Both the position numbers and the translations under genes were made by a program. Shown one piece after another: positions 54,646 to 63,181 of a stretch of 64,000 nucleotides of DNA. The stretch comes from Campylobacter concisus (GTDB lineage Bacteria; Campylobacterota; Campylobacteria; Campylobacterales; Campylobacteraceae): the NCBI RefSeq assembly GCF_003048615.2, contig NZ_CP049263.1:558001-622000 (forward strand), in the 5' to 3' direction. Position 1 is the stretch's first letter, and each line of letters begins with the position of its first letter. A model generated the notes under the pieces. The model had not been told where the DNA came from and did not search any database. It worked only from the letters and a program-made list of their open reading frames with translations.

Positions 54646-55579
54646 TGTCTATAATCTCTCTTTGAATATTGTCTTTATTAGTGCTGTAGGTTTTATCAAG
54701 TGGATTTTGACCATAGCCATTATTTATGATTCCGACTAACTTATTGCCACTTCTTAGTAAAATTTTTTTAGCTGTCTTGTGGATCACAACTACGTCATAT
54801 TTGCCGTCTTTTTTGATATGAGTATTGAGGATGCTTTCTTTATTAGCATCATCAAAGAGAAAGACACTTGGTATAGTTTTAGTTGAGCTAAAACCAAGAT
54901 ATGTAAAGACACCATCATCATATGCATAATCAGGTGTTATAGTTTCACTATCTTTATTTACATGCATTGCAAAGTTCCAATTTCTAGGTATTGTATTTCT
55001 ATCGATCTCTTTTTTATATAGTGCCTTTTCTTTTGCTGCTTTTTCGGCGAGTTCTTTTTCGGCTTTCTCTTTTTCTATCTTTTCTTTAGGGGTTGCATAA
55101 TTAAAAGTTAGTTTGTAATTAATCTTGTTAGTCTCTCCTAGTTCCAAATCAAATGTATAAACTTTATCTTTATTTGTTGTGATGATTAGATTTGTCTTCC
55201 AATCAGCTGCATTTGGTTGAATAACCGAACTACCATAAAATTCTATTTGCTCACCACTTTCATTGGTCATATTTTGTTCTTCGGATTTTATGGTGTAACT
55301 CTTTGGTTTAATAAATAGATAGTTATCTTTATCCATTACTTCCCAACCATCGCTAAAACCAGTTGCTATATTTACGATGCGTTCATCTTTTTCAAATTCT
55401 ATAATACTCACAAAACCCTCTTTACACTTAACTAAGACAACGTCATCGGCATTGTATGTTGCATACGTGATGCGTTTGTCAAATTTAGATAGCCTTGGAG
55501 TATTTACTGCGTGTAAATTTGCTATTGCTAAGAGTAAAATTATTGCAATATTAAATAATTTTTTATTATTTTTTATCAT
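54632..55579 (-). CDS. virB9: T4SS outer-membrane core protein VirB9
   Basis: 315 residues with a signal peptide (LFNIAIILLLAIANLHAV). A VirB9/CagX N-terminal domain includes RITYATYNADDVVLVKCKEG and IVNIATGFSDGWEV. A charged helical linker (KEKIEKEKAEKELAEKAAKE) leads to the C-terminal domain with PDYAYDDGVFTYLGF and the VIHKTAKKILLRSGNK motif that binds VirB7 and VirB10. It starts next to the 182-residue unknown gene. Confidence 0.94.
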   Translation of the reverse strand: MIKNNKKLFNIAIILLLAIANLHAVNTPRLSKFDKRITYATYNADDVVLVKCKEGFVSIIEFEKDERIVNIATGFSDGWEVMDKDNYLFIKPKSYTIKSEEQNMTNESGEQIEFYGSSVIQPNAADWKTNLIITTNKDKVYTFDLELGETNKINYKLTFNYATPKEKIEKEKAEKELAEKAAKEKALYKKEIDRNTIPRNWNFAMHVNKDSETITPDYAYDDGVFTYLGFSSTKTIPSVFLFDDANKESILNTHIKKDGKYDVVVIHKTAKKILLRSGNKLVGIINNGYGQNPLDKTYSTNKDNIQREIIDNEQK

Positions 55580-56128
55580 TTAAAATCTCCCAGTATTGTT
55601 TAAATATAAGCCACGATCTAGCTGTAATGTGTTGCTTTTTCTCGCCTTAGAACTTGTTTGTGGTGTTTGTGTAATGACTTGATTACTCTTCATGGGATAG
55701 CTTTTTCTTAAACCGTCTATTAGACTATCACAACGTGCTCTCATCGTTTCAAATTGTTTAATAGCTGTATTTATTCGCTCTAATGGCGCCATTTCCTTTA
55801 GATATGCTATAAATTCATCATTTTTGCTATCTATAAAAAAGTCATAAATTTCACTATTGCCAAAGACTCGTCTTTGTTTTTTGTCTAACTCATATTCTTC
55901 TTGTTGTGCAGTGCGTTGCATATCAAGGATCATGTTGTAAGAATTTTTTGCCATATCTTCTAAATGAAAAATTCTAGCCCTAAGGGCTTTTAGTTTTCTC
56001 TCTGCTTCTTGTCTATTTTTAGAACTATTGAAAATAAATTTTAAAAAGCTATGCGTGAGCTCCTTATCTGAGAAGCATTGTTCGGCTTGAGTAAGCAAAT
56101 CGTGCGTATATGCTGTTTTAAAATCCAT
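55580..56128 (-). CDS. Unknown protein between virB8 and virB9 (1)
   Basis: 182 residues, helical, with no signal peptide or TM segment. Coiled-coil stretches include RQEAERKLKALRARIFHLED and MQRTAQQEEYELDKKQRRVF. The C-terminal 40 residues are disordered and basic (TPQTSSKARKSNTLQ). It ends one base before virB9. A cytoplasmic T4SS accessory is suggested only by position. I do not recognise a family. Confidence 0.7.
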   Translation of the reverse strand: MDFKTAYTHDLLTQAEQCFSDKELTHSFLKFIFNSSKNRQEAERKLKALRARIFHLEDMAKNSYNMILDMQRTAQQEEYELDKKQRRVFGNSEIYDFFIDSKNDEFIAYLKEMAPLERINTAIKQFETMRARCDSLIDGLRKSYPMKSNQVITQTPQTSSKARKSNTLQLDRGLYLNNTGRF

Positions 56129-56131
56129 TTT

Positions 56132-56407
56132 TTACTCCGAAATGTCAAATTTTGGTGCAATGGAGTTTGCTGCTGCAATTTCTTCATCTGTTACAAAATC
56201 TGGAACAAATTTCTCATATACTTTCAAAACTTGATCACCGATATTTGAAGTCCCTACTACTTCAAACAGATCCTTCTGCTCATATAATGCGAGTTTTCTT
56301 TCTAAGGTTTCGACCTCTTGCACCAGTTCTGCAATGTCAGTATTTTTTTGAGCTAAAAGCTCAGTCATAACATCAATTAACTTTGTGAAATCATCATAAG
56401 TAATCAT
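56132..56407 (-). CDS. Unknown protein between virB8 and virB9 (2)
   Basis: 91 residues, acidic. A coiled coil (about 15-50, DIAELVQEVETLERKLALYE) is followed by a VYEKFVPDFVTDEEIAAAN tail. It lies two bases after virB8 and three before the next gene. It may pair with the 182-residue coiled-coil protein. No family is recognised. Confidence 0.7.
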   Translation of the reverse strand: MITYDDFTKLIDVMTELLAQKNTDIAELVQEVETLERKLALYEQKDLFEVVGTSNIGDQVLKVYEKFVPDFVTDEEIAAANSIAPKFDISE

Positions 56408-56409
56408 TT

Positions 56410-57114
56410 CTATCTCCTTATTTCGTCATCAACTCTATACGTGCTAACTTTAAATCCAAGTGGGTTTTTAATACGCTCTTCCTCTGTTGTGAGTGTATTT
56501 GGTTGGTAGTCATATGAAAGTGTCACAATCTTTGCTTTGTTTGATACAGCTATTTTTTCGCCTTTTTTTCTGGTAATTTGATTAAATCTGATAGTTGCAG
56601 TAGGTGCTCCAGCGCTATTTCCCAGTGTAACCGAAACAATATCAACCTCTACTTCGTAGTCATCTTTTAAAACTTTGTCTCTAGAATTTTCACCTTCATA
56701 AATTCTCAAATAATCACTGGCAACGCTTGGATAGCTTAAAATTTGAACTAATTCATAGTCGCTTTGCAAAATATCATAATAGTATCCCTCTCTCGCTTTT
56801 ACATATGTTGTTGCAAAATACTTATCGAGTGCTTCATTACCTGTGAATTCGGCTTTATTTACGCTTGTTATTATGTCAACCATTCCGGTTGTATTATCAA
56901 CCCTAATAACATAAGGCTCAACCGATTTTAATGGTGTCAATAAGCAAACAGCGATAACGCTGATGATAGCAATAAGTAGAGCCACACCTGATATAAAATA
57001 AGCCCTCTTGTTAGCTTGTTCTGCTATGTATCTAATGCTTGCTTCATAGCTAATTGCTACATCATCTGGATTATTAGAAGCCAAAAAATCATTTTTATCA
57101 TTAGCTCTTTTCAT
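56410..57114 (-). CDS. virB8: T4SS inner-membrane protein VirB8
   Basis: 234 residues. Cytoplasmic N-terminus, one TM segment (about 38-60, FISGVALLIAIISVIAVCLL) and a periplasmic NTF2-like domain with LKSVEPYVIRVDNTTGMVDI, YVKAREGYYYDILQSDYELV and NPLGFKVSTYRVDDEI. It nucleates the inner-membrane complex. Order and spacing fit the operon. Confidence 0.94.
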   Translation of the reverse strand: MKRANDKNDFLASNNPDDVAISYEASIRYIAEQANKRAYFISGVALLIAIISVIAVCLLTPLKSVEPYVIRVDNTTGMVDIITSVNKAEFTGNEALDKYFATTYVKAREGYYYDILQSDYELVQILSYPSVASDYLRIYEGENSRDKVLKDDYEVEVDIVSVTLGNSAGAPTATIRFNQITRKKGEKIAVSNKAKIVTLSYDYQPNTLTTEEERIKNPLGFKVSTYRVDDEIRR

Positions 57115-57115
57115 T

Positions 57116-57361
57116 TTACATTGCCTTTTTTATGCTTTGTTTGAGATCTAAATTTTCTCTATTTTCATTTACTGGCTTGTATTCATTACTATCAAAATAA
57201 TCTTCCCATTTTTGATTACTGCTATTTTCAAATTTAGGAGAATTATGAGCGGCACAACCGCTCATAAAGCTTGTGCCTACAAGTAAAGATAAAAATATTA
57301 AAATATAATTTAATATTTTTTTAAAATATTTTTTATAGTTTAAAATATTATTTAATTTCAT
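57116..57361 (-). CDS. virB7: VirB7-like lipoprotein
   Basis: 81 residues. A long basic N-terminus (MKLNNILNYKKYFKKILNY) precedes the lipobox GTSFMSGC (lipid Cys at about 36). The mature part is short and charged (NQKWEDYFDSNEYKPVNEN). Size and position between virB6 and virB8 fit VirB7, which stabilises VirB9 at the outer membrane. The first codons overlap an AT palindrome at 57294-57317, so base composition there may reflect an embedded site. Confidence 0.8.
   Translation of the reverse strand: MKLNNILNYKKYFKKILNYILIFLSLLVGTSFMSGCAAHNSPKFENSSNQKWEDYFDSNEYKPVNENRENLDLKQSIKKAM
57294..57317. repeat. AT palindrome inside the virB7 signal region
   Basis: AATATTAAA (57294-57302) and TTTAATATT (57309-57317) pair across six bases within the 5' part of virB7. 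It has the same half-sites as the intergenic palindromes at 35324-35354 and 41364-41384. Confidence 0.4.
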
Positions 57362-57362
57362 T

Positions 57363-58529
57363 TTATTTCCAACCTTGACCTTTTGTAAAATTGTTAATTT
57401 TTGAACCTATGTTTTTCGCTTGGTTAAGTCGTGATCCAACGGCTTGGGCTGCTGAAGAATTTTTAATCGTGTTTATTCCAGAGTTGATGCTTTGACCGAG
57501 TTTTGAATTGCCAACTTCTTTTGCTGCAGATGTGGCTGCGCCTAAAAGACGAGAGCCTATAAAACCAGTTGCCTTGCCAGCACCCATTGCCTGAGCACCT
57601 CTTACCGCCAACATTGCACCACCTATTGCACCACCCCCAACAGCACCTGCAAGACCCATTGCACGTCCAACGCCTGTTCCTGCTAATCCATCAAGGCTAA
57701 CATTAGTGAGTTTTTCGGCTATTCCAGTAGCCATACCGCACATTATATTTGCAAGAATTCCATAAAATACCATTGCTAGAGCCAATACAAATACTTCATC
57801 CTTAAAATCGTGACTGCTGTTGATTTTTGGAAACATGTAATCAAATAAAATATTTAAGAATAATGATAGGCAGAGCAACGCAATAATATTTGCTAAAACC
57901 ATTTGGAACCACTGTGCAAATGAATTTTTAGTTGTTTTAAAGATTAAAAAATAAAATGCCAATGGAGCTAAAATCATAAGCAATAGAAATGATAGTGTAT
58001 TTACAAACAGCGCTCTCAAAATAGGGACTGCACCAATAAAAAAGCCAATAAAAGCTATAATAATTATAAAGATAATGTATGCTAGCTCTAAAGTGCTTGA
58101 CTGATCCCATACCACATCGTAGTAGTCACCCATAAATCCAGCCCATGTTGCGATTTTTGAGTATAAGCCTTTGCCGTCATATGACAAAAAGGTGTTTGCA
58201 TATTCTTTTGCACCATTGAATGCTTCAAAAACAAGATTTATCCAGTTTCCAGCATTCATTGCTAAGACTATGAAGACAAACTTAATGGTTGCATCAAAAG
58301 CAAAATTTTGAAAAGTTTGTTTGCCATTACCCCAAAGAATTTTATATCCCTCGATCATTATCCAAGCGGTAAGATATACAGCTAGAATATTTCCAGTTGT
58401 ATTAATTAACGATTGAAGTGCTCCCACTCCGTTTGAATAATTATTTTGAAAGAAACTATCAACATTCTCTGATATATCTATGACTAGATCGTGTAATCCT
58501 CGACCTGAATCAGTTGTTACTTTATACAT
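57363..58529 (-). CDS. virB6: T4SS polytopic protein VirB6
   Basis: 388 residues with about six TM helices between 40 and 275 (NILAVYLTAWIMIEGYKIL, FVFIVLAMNAGNWI, YIIFIIIIAFIGFFIGAVPI, LSFLLLMILAPLAFYFLIF, MVLANIIALLCLSLFLNILF, VLALAMVFYGILANIMCGMA). A Gly/Ala-rich cytoplasmic tail follows (AGAVGGGAIGGAMLAVRGAQ). This is the TrbL/VirB6 layout, the inner-membrane channel component. It ends one base before virB7. Confidence 0.92.
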   Translation of the reverse strand: MYKVTTDSGRGLHDLVIDISENVDSFFQNNYSNGVGALQSLINTTGNILAVYLTAWIMIEGYKILWGNGKQTFQNFAFDATIKFVFIVLAMNAGNWINLVFEAFNGAKEYANTFLSYDGKGLYSKIATWAGFMGDYYDVVWDQSSTLELAYIIFIIIIAFIGFFIGAVPILRALFVNTLSFLLLMILAPLAFYFLIFKTTKNSFAQWFQMVLANIIALLCLSLFLNILFDYMFPKINSSHDFKDEVFVLALAMVFYGILANIMCGMATGIAEKLTNVSLDGLAGTGVGRAMGLAGAVGGGAIGGAMLAVRGAQAMGAGKATGFIGSRLLGAATSAAKEVGNSKLGQSINSGINTIKNSSAAQAVGSRLNQAKNIGSKINNFTKGQGWK

Positions 58530-58538
58530 ACTATGAGC

Positions 58539-59333
58539 CTATTTTTGTAAAATTTTAAATGCCGCTCGCTGCCTATCTTTAGTCATCTTAAACTCTGCGT
58601 CTTGTAATCTTTTTCTTTCGTTTTCTAACTGATCCATGTCTCTTTGATAGGCACGCCAGTTATTCTCTTGTCTAGCACGCAATAGGGCTATTTGATTTGA
58701 AGTATCTATAGAACCTTTTAGATCCTCTTGTTTACCTTTATTTCTAGCTACTTCTTTGCTTATTTTGTCGAGATCGTTAATTTCGTGCTTAAGACGATCA
58801 AATTGTCTATTTACGACTTCAAATTCTTTAAAAGCACTTGTGGTATTCTTTTTGCAGATATTTCTATGTGTAATATCACTTATTGATGAACATTGGTCTG
58901 TTCCACCAAATTTTAAAAACAAATCCCATGCCCTTTCATCAAAGCTATCGAGACTAAAACCTGTTGCTTGTGTATATATTGAATAACCAGTATCGTAGAC
59001 TTCATTATAAAGTTCGTTCATTTCTTTTGTAAAATTGACAATATCCCTAATGCCTGTTTTGGTATATAGGTCATTTGCCCATTGCACTCTTTCATCAGCC
59101 CATTTTTTAACTTCTTGGACTCTATGCGAAGCTTCTTCGCCCCATACTTTGACTTTTTCAGCGTAGTCCTTCAGTGTTTGCATCCATTCCATCGTAAATG
59201 TTGCTTGATTTTGTGCTATAGCAGCACCATCAACTACTGGAATACCAGAGGCTAATAGATTAGATGATAGAATTACTACAGAAGTAGCTATAACCGAAGC
59301 TTTCTTTGCTCTATAAACGAGACTATTTTTCAT
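58539..59333 (-). CDS. virB5: T4SS minor pilin-like protein VirB5
   Basis: 264 residues with a signal peptide (KASVIATSVVILSSNLLASG). The mature N-terminus IPVVDGAAIAQNQATFTMEW and a long three-helix coiled-coil body are typical of VirB5/TrbJ. Two cysteines (DQCSS and NICKK, about 153 and 163) could form a disulfide. It sits at the pilus tip in related systems. AAGGAGAAGACAT sets the start. Confidence 0.88.
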   Translation of the reverse strand: MKNSLVYRAKKASVIATSVVILSSNLLASGIPVVDGAAIAQNQATFTMEWMQTLKDYAEKVKVWGEEASHRVQEVKKWADERVQWANDLYTKTGIRDIVNFTKEMNELYNEVYDTGYSIYTQATGFSLDSFDERAWDLFLKFGGTDQCSSISDITHRNICKKNTTSAFKEFEVVNRQFDRLKHEINDLDKISKEVARNKGKQEDLKGSIDTSNQIALLRARQENNWRAYQRDMDQLENERKRLQDAEFKMTKDRQRAAFKILQK

Positions 59334-59344
59334 ATGTCTTCTCC

Positions 59345-62134
59345 TTAAAATTTATATAATTTTTTGATGAGTTGGTATTTTTCTTCACGACTGATATCCA
59401 AGGCATTAATATTTGTAATTTCATCAACATAGACTTTGGCTGTTGATAAAACTTTTATCATGTTTCCCAGATGTGATAGATTGATCTTGGCAATCGCCCT
59501 ATAATCAACGCCTTTTCGTATTAAAAATTCATATTTCTCTGGATCTGTTGTTTTAACGAATTGATATTCTGCTTCACTCATACCCAAGGAACCGCAAAAA
59601 TCAGTTTCTTTTGCTTTTGGGTTGCTTAGTAGCAACACTGTTTCGCTTTGTTCCATGATTGCCGTGCCAATACTAGATTTTGCGATATCTTCGACACTTT
59701 GAGTGCCAAGAAACAAAAAGCCGTTTTCTTTTCTAATGGTCTTTTCTTTGTTGAAGACCTCTTTTGACACTACTGGATTTTTGAGCCAATCCCATGCTTC
59801 ATCGACAAATAAGCCAAACCTGCGTCCATCAACCATATCGATAATTCGCCAAAGAATATAATATGCAACATATGGAGAAATTTCATCGTCTTTTAAGATC
59901 GTTGTGCCGTCTATACCATATACAAGAATACTCTCGTCGCTAAAATCTAAAGTATCCATTTCATTGTCGAATACCCATCCAAATTCATTACCGATAGTCC
60001 AAGCCATCAATCTAGATTTTAATGAATTTGACTCATTTTCGCCTTCTTGAAGCAATTGCCAAACCCTACTGATGCCATGAGTTCTTTCGCTTTTTTCCAG
60101 TCTCATGACGCTATCTACTGCTAGATTGAGTTGCTCTTCTTCTCTAGTTGTTAACATTAAATTATTTTGATTGCCTTTGGTGACTAACATTTTTAAAAGA
60201 ACCTTCAAGCGACGTATATTTTCAGGTGTTGCGTCACAACTAAAAGGATTAAATCCGGTCGGTTCTCCACTTGTTATGGTTAAATACTTTCCGCCAATGG
60301 CAATAATATTGCCGATAGCTCCTTTATCCTTGTCTAAATAGAAATAGGTAGCCTTACGTTTTTCTTTTGGAGTGTTTTCTGCAAAAGTATCTGGCTCATT
60401 AAATTTGCAGAGCATATTTAGCGTGAAATTCATTAAAACAGTTTTGCCTCCACCGCTTTGACCTAAAACGAAGGTATTTGCTAAAACATCGTTTTTACCA
60501 AATTCGTCTTTATCGAAAATTGTTTGGTGTATGTTAAAAAAATATGGCTGCGCATTTGGCGTTTGCAATATTGCAATGGCATCTCCCCATGGATTGCCAT
60601 ATTGTTTTCCTCGTGGAAAGTTGTGAAGTGCTACAAAACTAGCAAAATTTTTACTCGAAATGGTGTGAAGTCTAGGGCGTAACGTGAAATTTGCTGGAAG
60701 CTGTGCAAAATATGTAGCTTCTAGAGCTATATTGGCTTGTGTTGCTAAAAATCCTAAATCTTGCAATACGACCGCAATTTGGTTTGCAATGTGCTCGCAC
60801 TCGTTTTGTGTATCAGCGTATATGACAATAGAAAAGTGATACTCTCCAAAGATTATGTCATTTTGTAATTCATCTAGAGCGGTGCCAAGTTCTGCAATTT
60901 GACTCAATGCATCATCTTCTGCTGCTACTAATCTTTTTTGTTGCTTTGTAAGCTCATCTCTCGCCTCTTTTTTTGAAAGTGGCGTAAAGCTTTGAGTTAT
61001 GGTATATTCGACATTAGCATACATTAGACTATCAAATATTCCACTAAAACTTACATTTGGATAGTCTTTTAATTCAATTGCTTTTACGAATTTCTTAGTT
61101 CCATCATTATAATTTAGCTGTAAAGTATGCTGTGAAGGAAAAATTTCATTTAAGTTACCATTAAGGTAAAAGTCTAGGGGTGCATTTGGAACACGAACTT
61201 TTGTAAATTTACCACCTATCAAATAGTTGTAAAATTCTAGTTGAGAGCTAAAAATTACACCATCTTGCTCATATATGCCAAGTCTATGTGGCTTAAAATG
61301 GTTTAAATTTTGTTCAATAGTTATGCATTTTTGGTGAAAACTTTTCAAATGAGCTTTGATCTGTTTCTTTTTCGTATCTATGTTTTGATTTCTAAAGTGT
61401 AGTTTCTCAGCCTTACTAAATGGTGAATATATCGCAGTTAGATAAAGTCTGTTTTCTTTTAAATTTTCAGAGCTAAAAATCTCATAATACTTTTTTGAGA
61501 AACTTTTTAAAAATTCATTTGAAAAATAATCGTTCAAGCCAACTTGTGTATTAATTCTAGCATTGTGAAAATAAAAACTAATATTTTCACCAGCAAATTG
61601 CCTAACAAGCATATTAAGCTTGTTTTTCGCAAGATCTATTAATTCGTCATCTTCTACTTCAAAAGCTATACCATCAACTCGCCATGTGGCTAAATAATCT
61701 CTATCTTTTGTGATGACAACATTATTTATATATGTTTGATACGGAATTAAATTCTCTAAATTTGCGAATTCACTTAGTCCAACAACGCTAAGTCTTGGAT
61801 AAAAATTGCGCATAGATTGCTTGGTATATGTCGAATTCGCCATATAACTTTTCCGACCATTATAAAATTTATTAATGGCAGGGGATCTAAAAAATCTAAG
61901 TTTCAACCCCCAAAGCCTAAACGCCATATCGTCTTTTTTGACTATAAATTGGAAAACAAAGGTGGTAGGAATAATCATAACTGCTAAGAGCAAATATTCG
62001 TTTCCAAATAGCACTTTAGCAAAAATTGCAAATAAAGCCCAACTAAGTGCCATAATCATAAATGGCACCATAGGAACACCAAATACCATAGGAGGACGGG
62101 TCAAGGCTTTAAAGATAGGCTCAGGAGTTAACAT
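59345..62134 (-). CDS. virB4: VirB3-VirB4 fusion ATPase
   Basis: 929 residues. Residues 1-100 are VirB3 (PEPIFKALTRPPMVFGVPMV, two TM helices, FRLWGLKLRF) joined directly to VirB4. The ATPase half has Walker A LGQSGGGKTVLMNF (about 556-569), FYLDKDKGAIGN, GFNPFSCDATPENIRRLKVL and Walker B FGLFVDEAWDWL (about 775-786). Such fusions are common in Campylobacter and other T4SSs. It lies ten bases after virB2, so its expression might be polar on virB2 translation. Confidence 0.95.
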   Translation of the reverse strand: MLTPEPIFKALTRPPMVFGVPMVPFMIMALSWALFAIFAKVLFGNEYLLLAVMIIPTTFVFQFIVKKDDMAFRLWGLKLRFFRSPAINKFYNGRKSYMANSTYTKQSMRNFYPRLSVVGLSEFANLENLIPYQTYINNVVITKDRDYLATWRVDGIAFEVEDDELIDLAKNKLNMLVRQFAGENISFYFHNARINTQVGLNDYFSNEFLKSFSKKYYEIFSSENLKENRLYLTAIYSPFSKAEKLHFRNQNIDTKKKQIKAHLKSFHQKCITIEQNLNHFKPHRLGIYEQDGVIFSSQLEFYNYLIGGKFTKVRVPNAPLDFYLNGNLNEIFPSQHTLQLNYNDGTKKFVKAIELKDYPNVSFSGIFDSLMYANVEYTITQSFTPLSKKEARDELTKQQKRLVAAEDDALSQIAELGTALDELQNDIIFGEYHFSIVIYADTQNECEHIANQIAVVLQDLGFLATQANIALEATYFAQLPANFTLRPRLHTISSKNFASFVALHNFPRGKQYGNPWGDAIAILQTPNAQPYFFNIHQTIFDKDEFGKNDVLANTFVLGQSGGGKTVLMNFTLNMLCKFNEPDTFAENTPKEKRKATYFYLDKDKGAIGNIIAIGGKYLTITSGEPTGFNPFSCDATPENIRRLKVLLKMLVTKGNQNNLMLTTREEEQLNLAVDSVMRLEKSERTHGISRVWQLLQEGENESNSLKSRLMAWTIGNEFGWVFDNEMDTLDFSDESILVYGIDGTTILKDDEISPYVAYYILWRIIDMVDGRRFGLFVDEAWDWLKNPVVSKEVFNKEKTIRKENGFLFLGTQSVEDIAKSSIGTAIMEQSETVLLLSNPKAKETDFCGSLGMSEAEYQFVKTTDPEKYEFLIRKGVDYRAIAKINLSHLGNMIKVLSTAKVYVDEITNINALDISREEKYQLIKKLYKF

Positions 62135-62144
62135 TGAGTATCTT

Positions 62145-62520
<376 letters not shown>

Positions 62521-62527
62521 TTTATGT

Positions 62528-62535
62528 CTCCTTTT
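62528..62535 (-). promoter_or_regulatory. Shine-Dalgarno fixing the virB2 start
   Basis: AAAAGGAG on the minus strand, seven bases before ATG 62520. It places translation initiation upstream of the GA tract rather than inside the pilin sequence. A near-palindrome TTGACAC...GTGTAA (62541-62557) lies just upstream and could be an operator. Confidence 0.75.
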
Positions 62536-62681
62536 AAATATTGACACGCAAGTGTAACATATTTTTGAATAAAATGATATAAAAATATGAAAACTCTAAT
62601 CAATTTTTTATCAGTAGCCTACAATTCATCCTAGAGCATAGCTAATTTTTTTGAAATTTTGATTTTATGATTTGCAAAGCA

Positions 62682-63136
62682 TTAAAAAACCGATAAAAAA
62701 CCCATCAAGACGATATTTCAAAGTATTTTTTATCTTTTAGTAATATATTTTTTGCTTAAATGCTCTCTAAGCACCTAAAAATAGACTTTTTTAAGTTAAA
62801 AAACCAGTAAAAAACCGAAAGAAATTTTTATATTCTTAAGAGATTTTAGATAAAAATACCTCTTTTTAAACAAAAAATGGTCTTAAAATAGGTTTTTTAC
62901 CTTAAATAAAAACATGAATTTTTACTTTTTTAATGCCTTAAAATATCGTTATTACCGAGCTTGGAAACGATTTAAGTTTTCTCATACACGCGCTGAAAAA
63001 GTTAAAAAACCGAAAAAAATAGCTATGCAAATGGCTATTTAAAGGGCTTTATCGGTTTTTTAAGCTGTATTAAAAAACCAGTAAAAAACCGATGAAATAG
63101 CATTAAAAAAACGATATAAATTTTTAAAAAACCGAA
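62682..63136. repeat. Eleven iteron-like copies of TTAAAAAACCGAT
   Basis: Plus-strand copies begin at 62682, 62693, 62796, 62807, 63002, 63070, 63081, 63103 and 63124. Minus-strand copies lie at 62888-62900 and 63051-63063. Three pairs are spaced exactly 11 bp (62682/62693, 62796/62807, 63070/63081), about one helical turn. The copy at 63103 has one extra A and lacks a C. Spacing and clustering suggest binding sites for a replication initiator, integrase, excisionase or transfer regulator. Confidence 0.8.
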
Positions 63137-63181
63137 CCTTTTACTGATGCTTTATATCGTATGACTTTAAGATATTAACTT

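Larger units (their letters stand above)
62521..63181. other. virB leader and iteron-bearing region next to the integrase
   Basis: 661 bases without a credible ORF, between the virB2 start and the integrase stop. It holds the virB2 Shine-Dalgarno, a near-palindrome at 62541-62557 and eleven copies of TTAAAAAACCGAT-like repeats (62682-63136). It probably contains the promoter of the T4SS operon. No TATAAT is obvious, and the best candidate is within the AT-rich 62,560-62,600. Confidence 0.6.
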
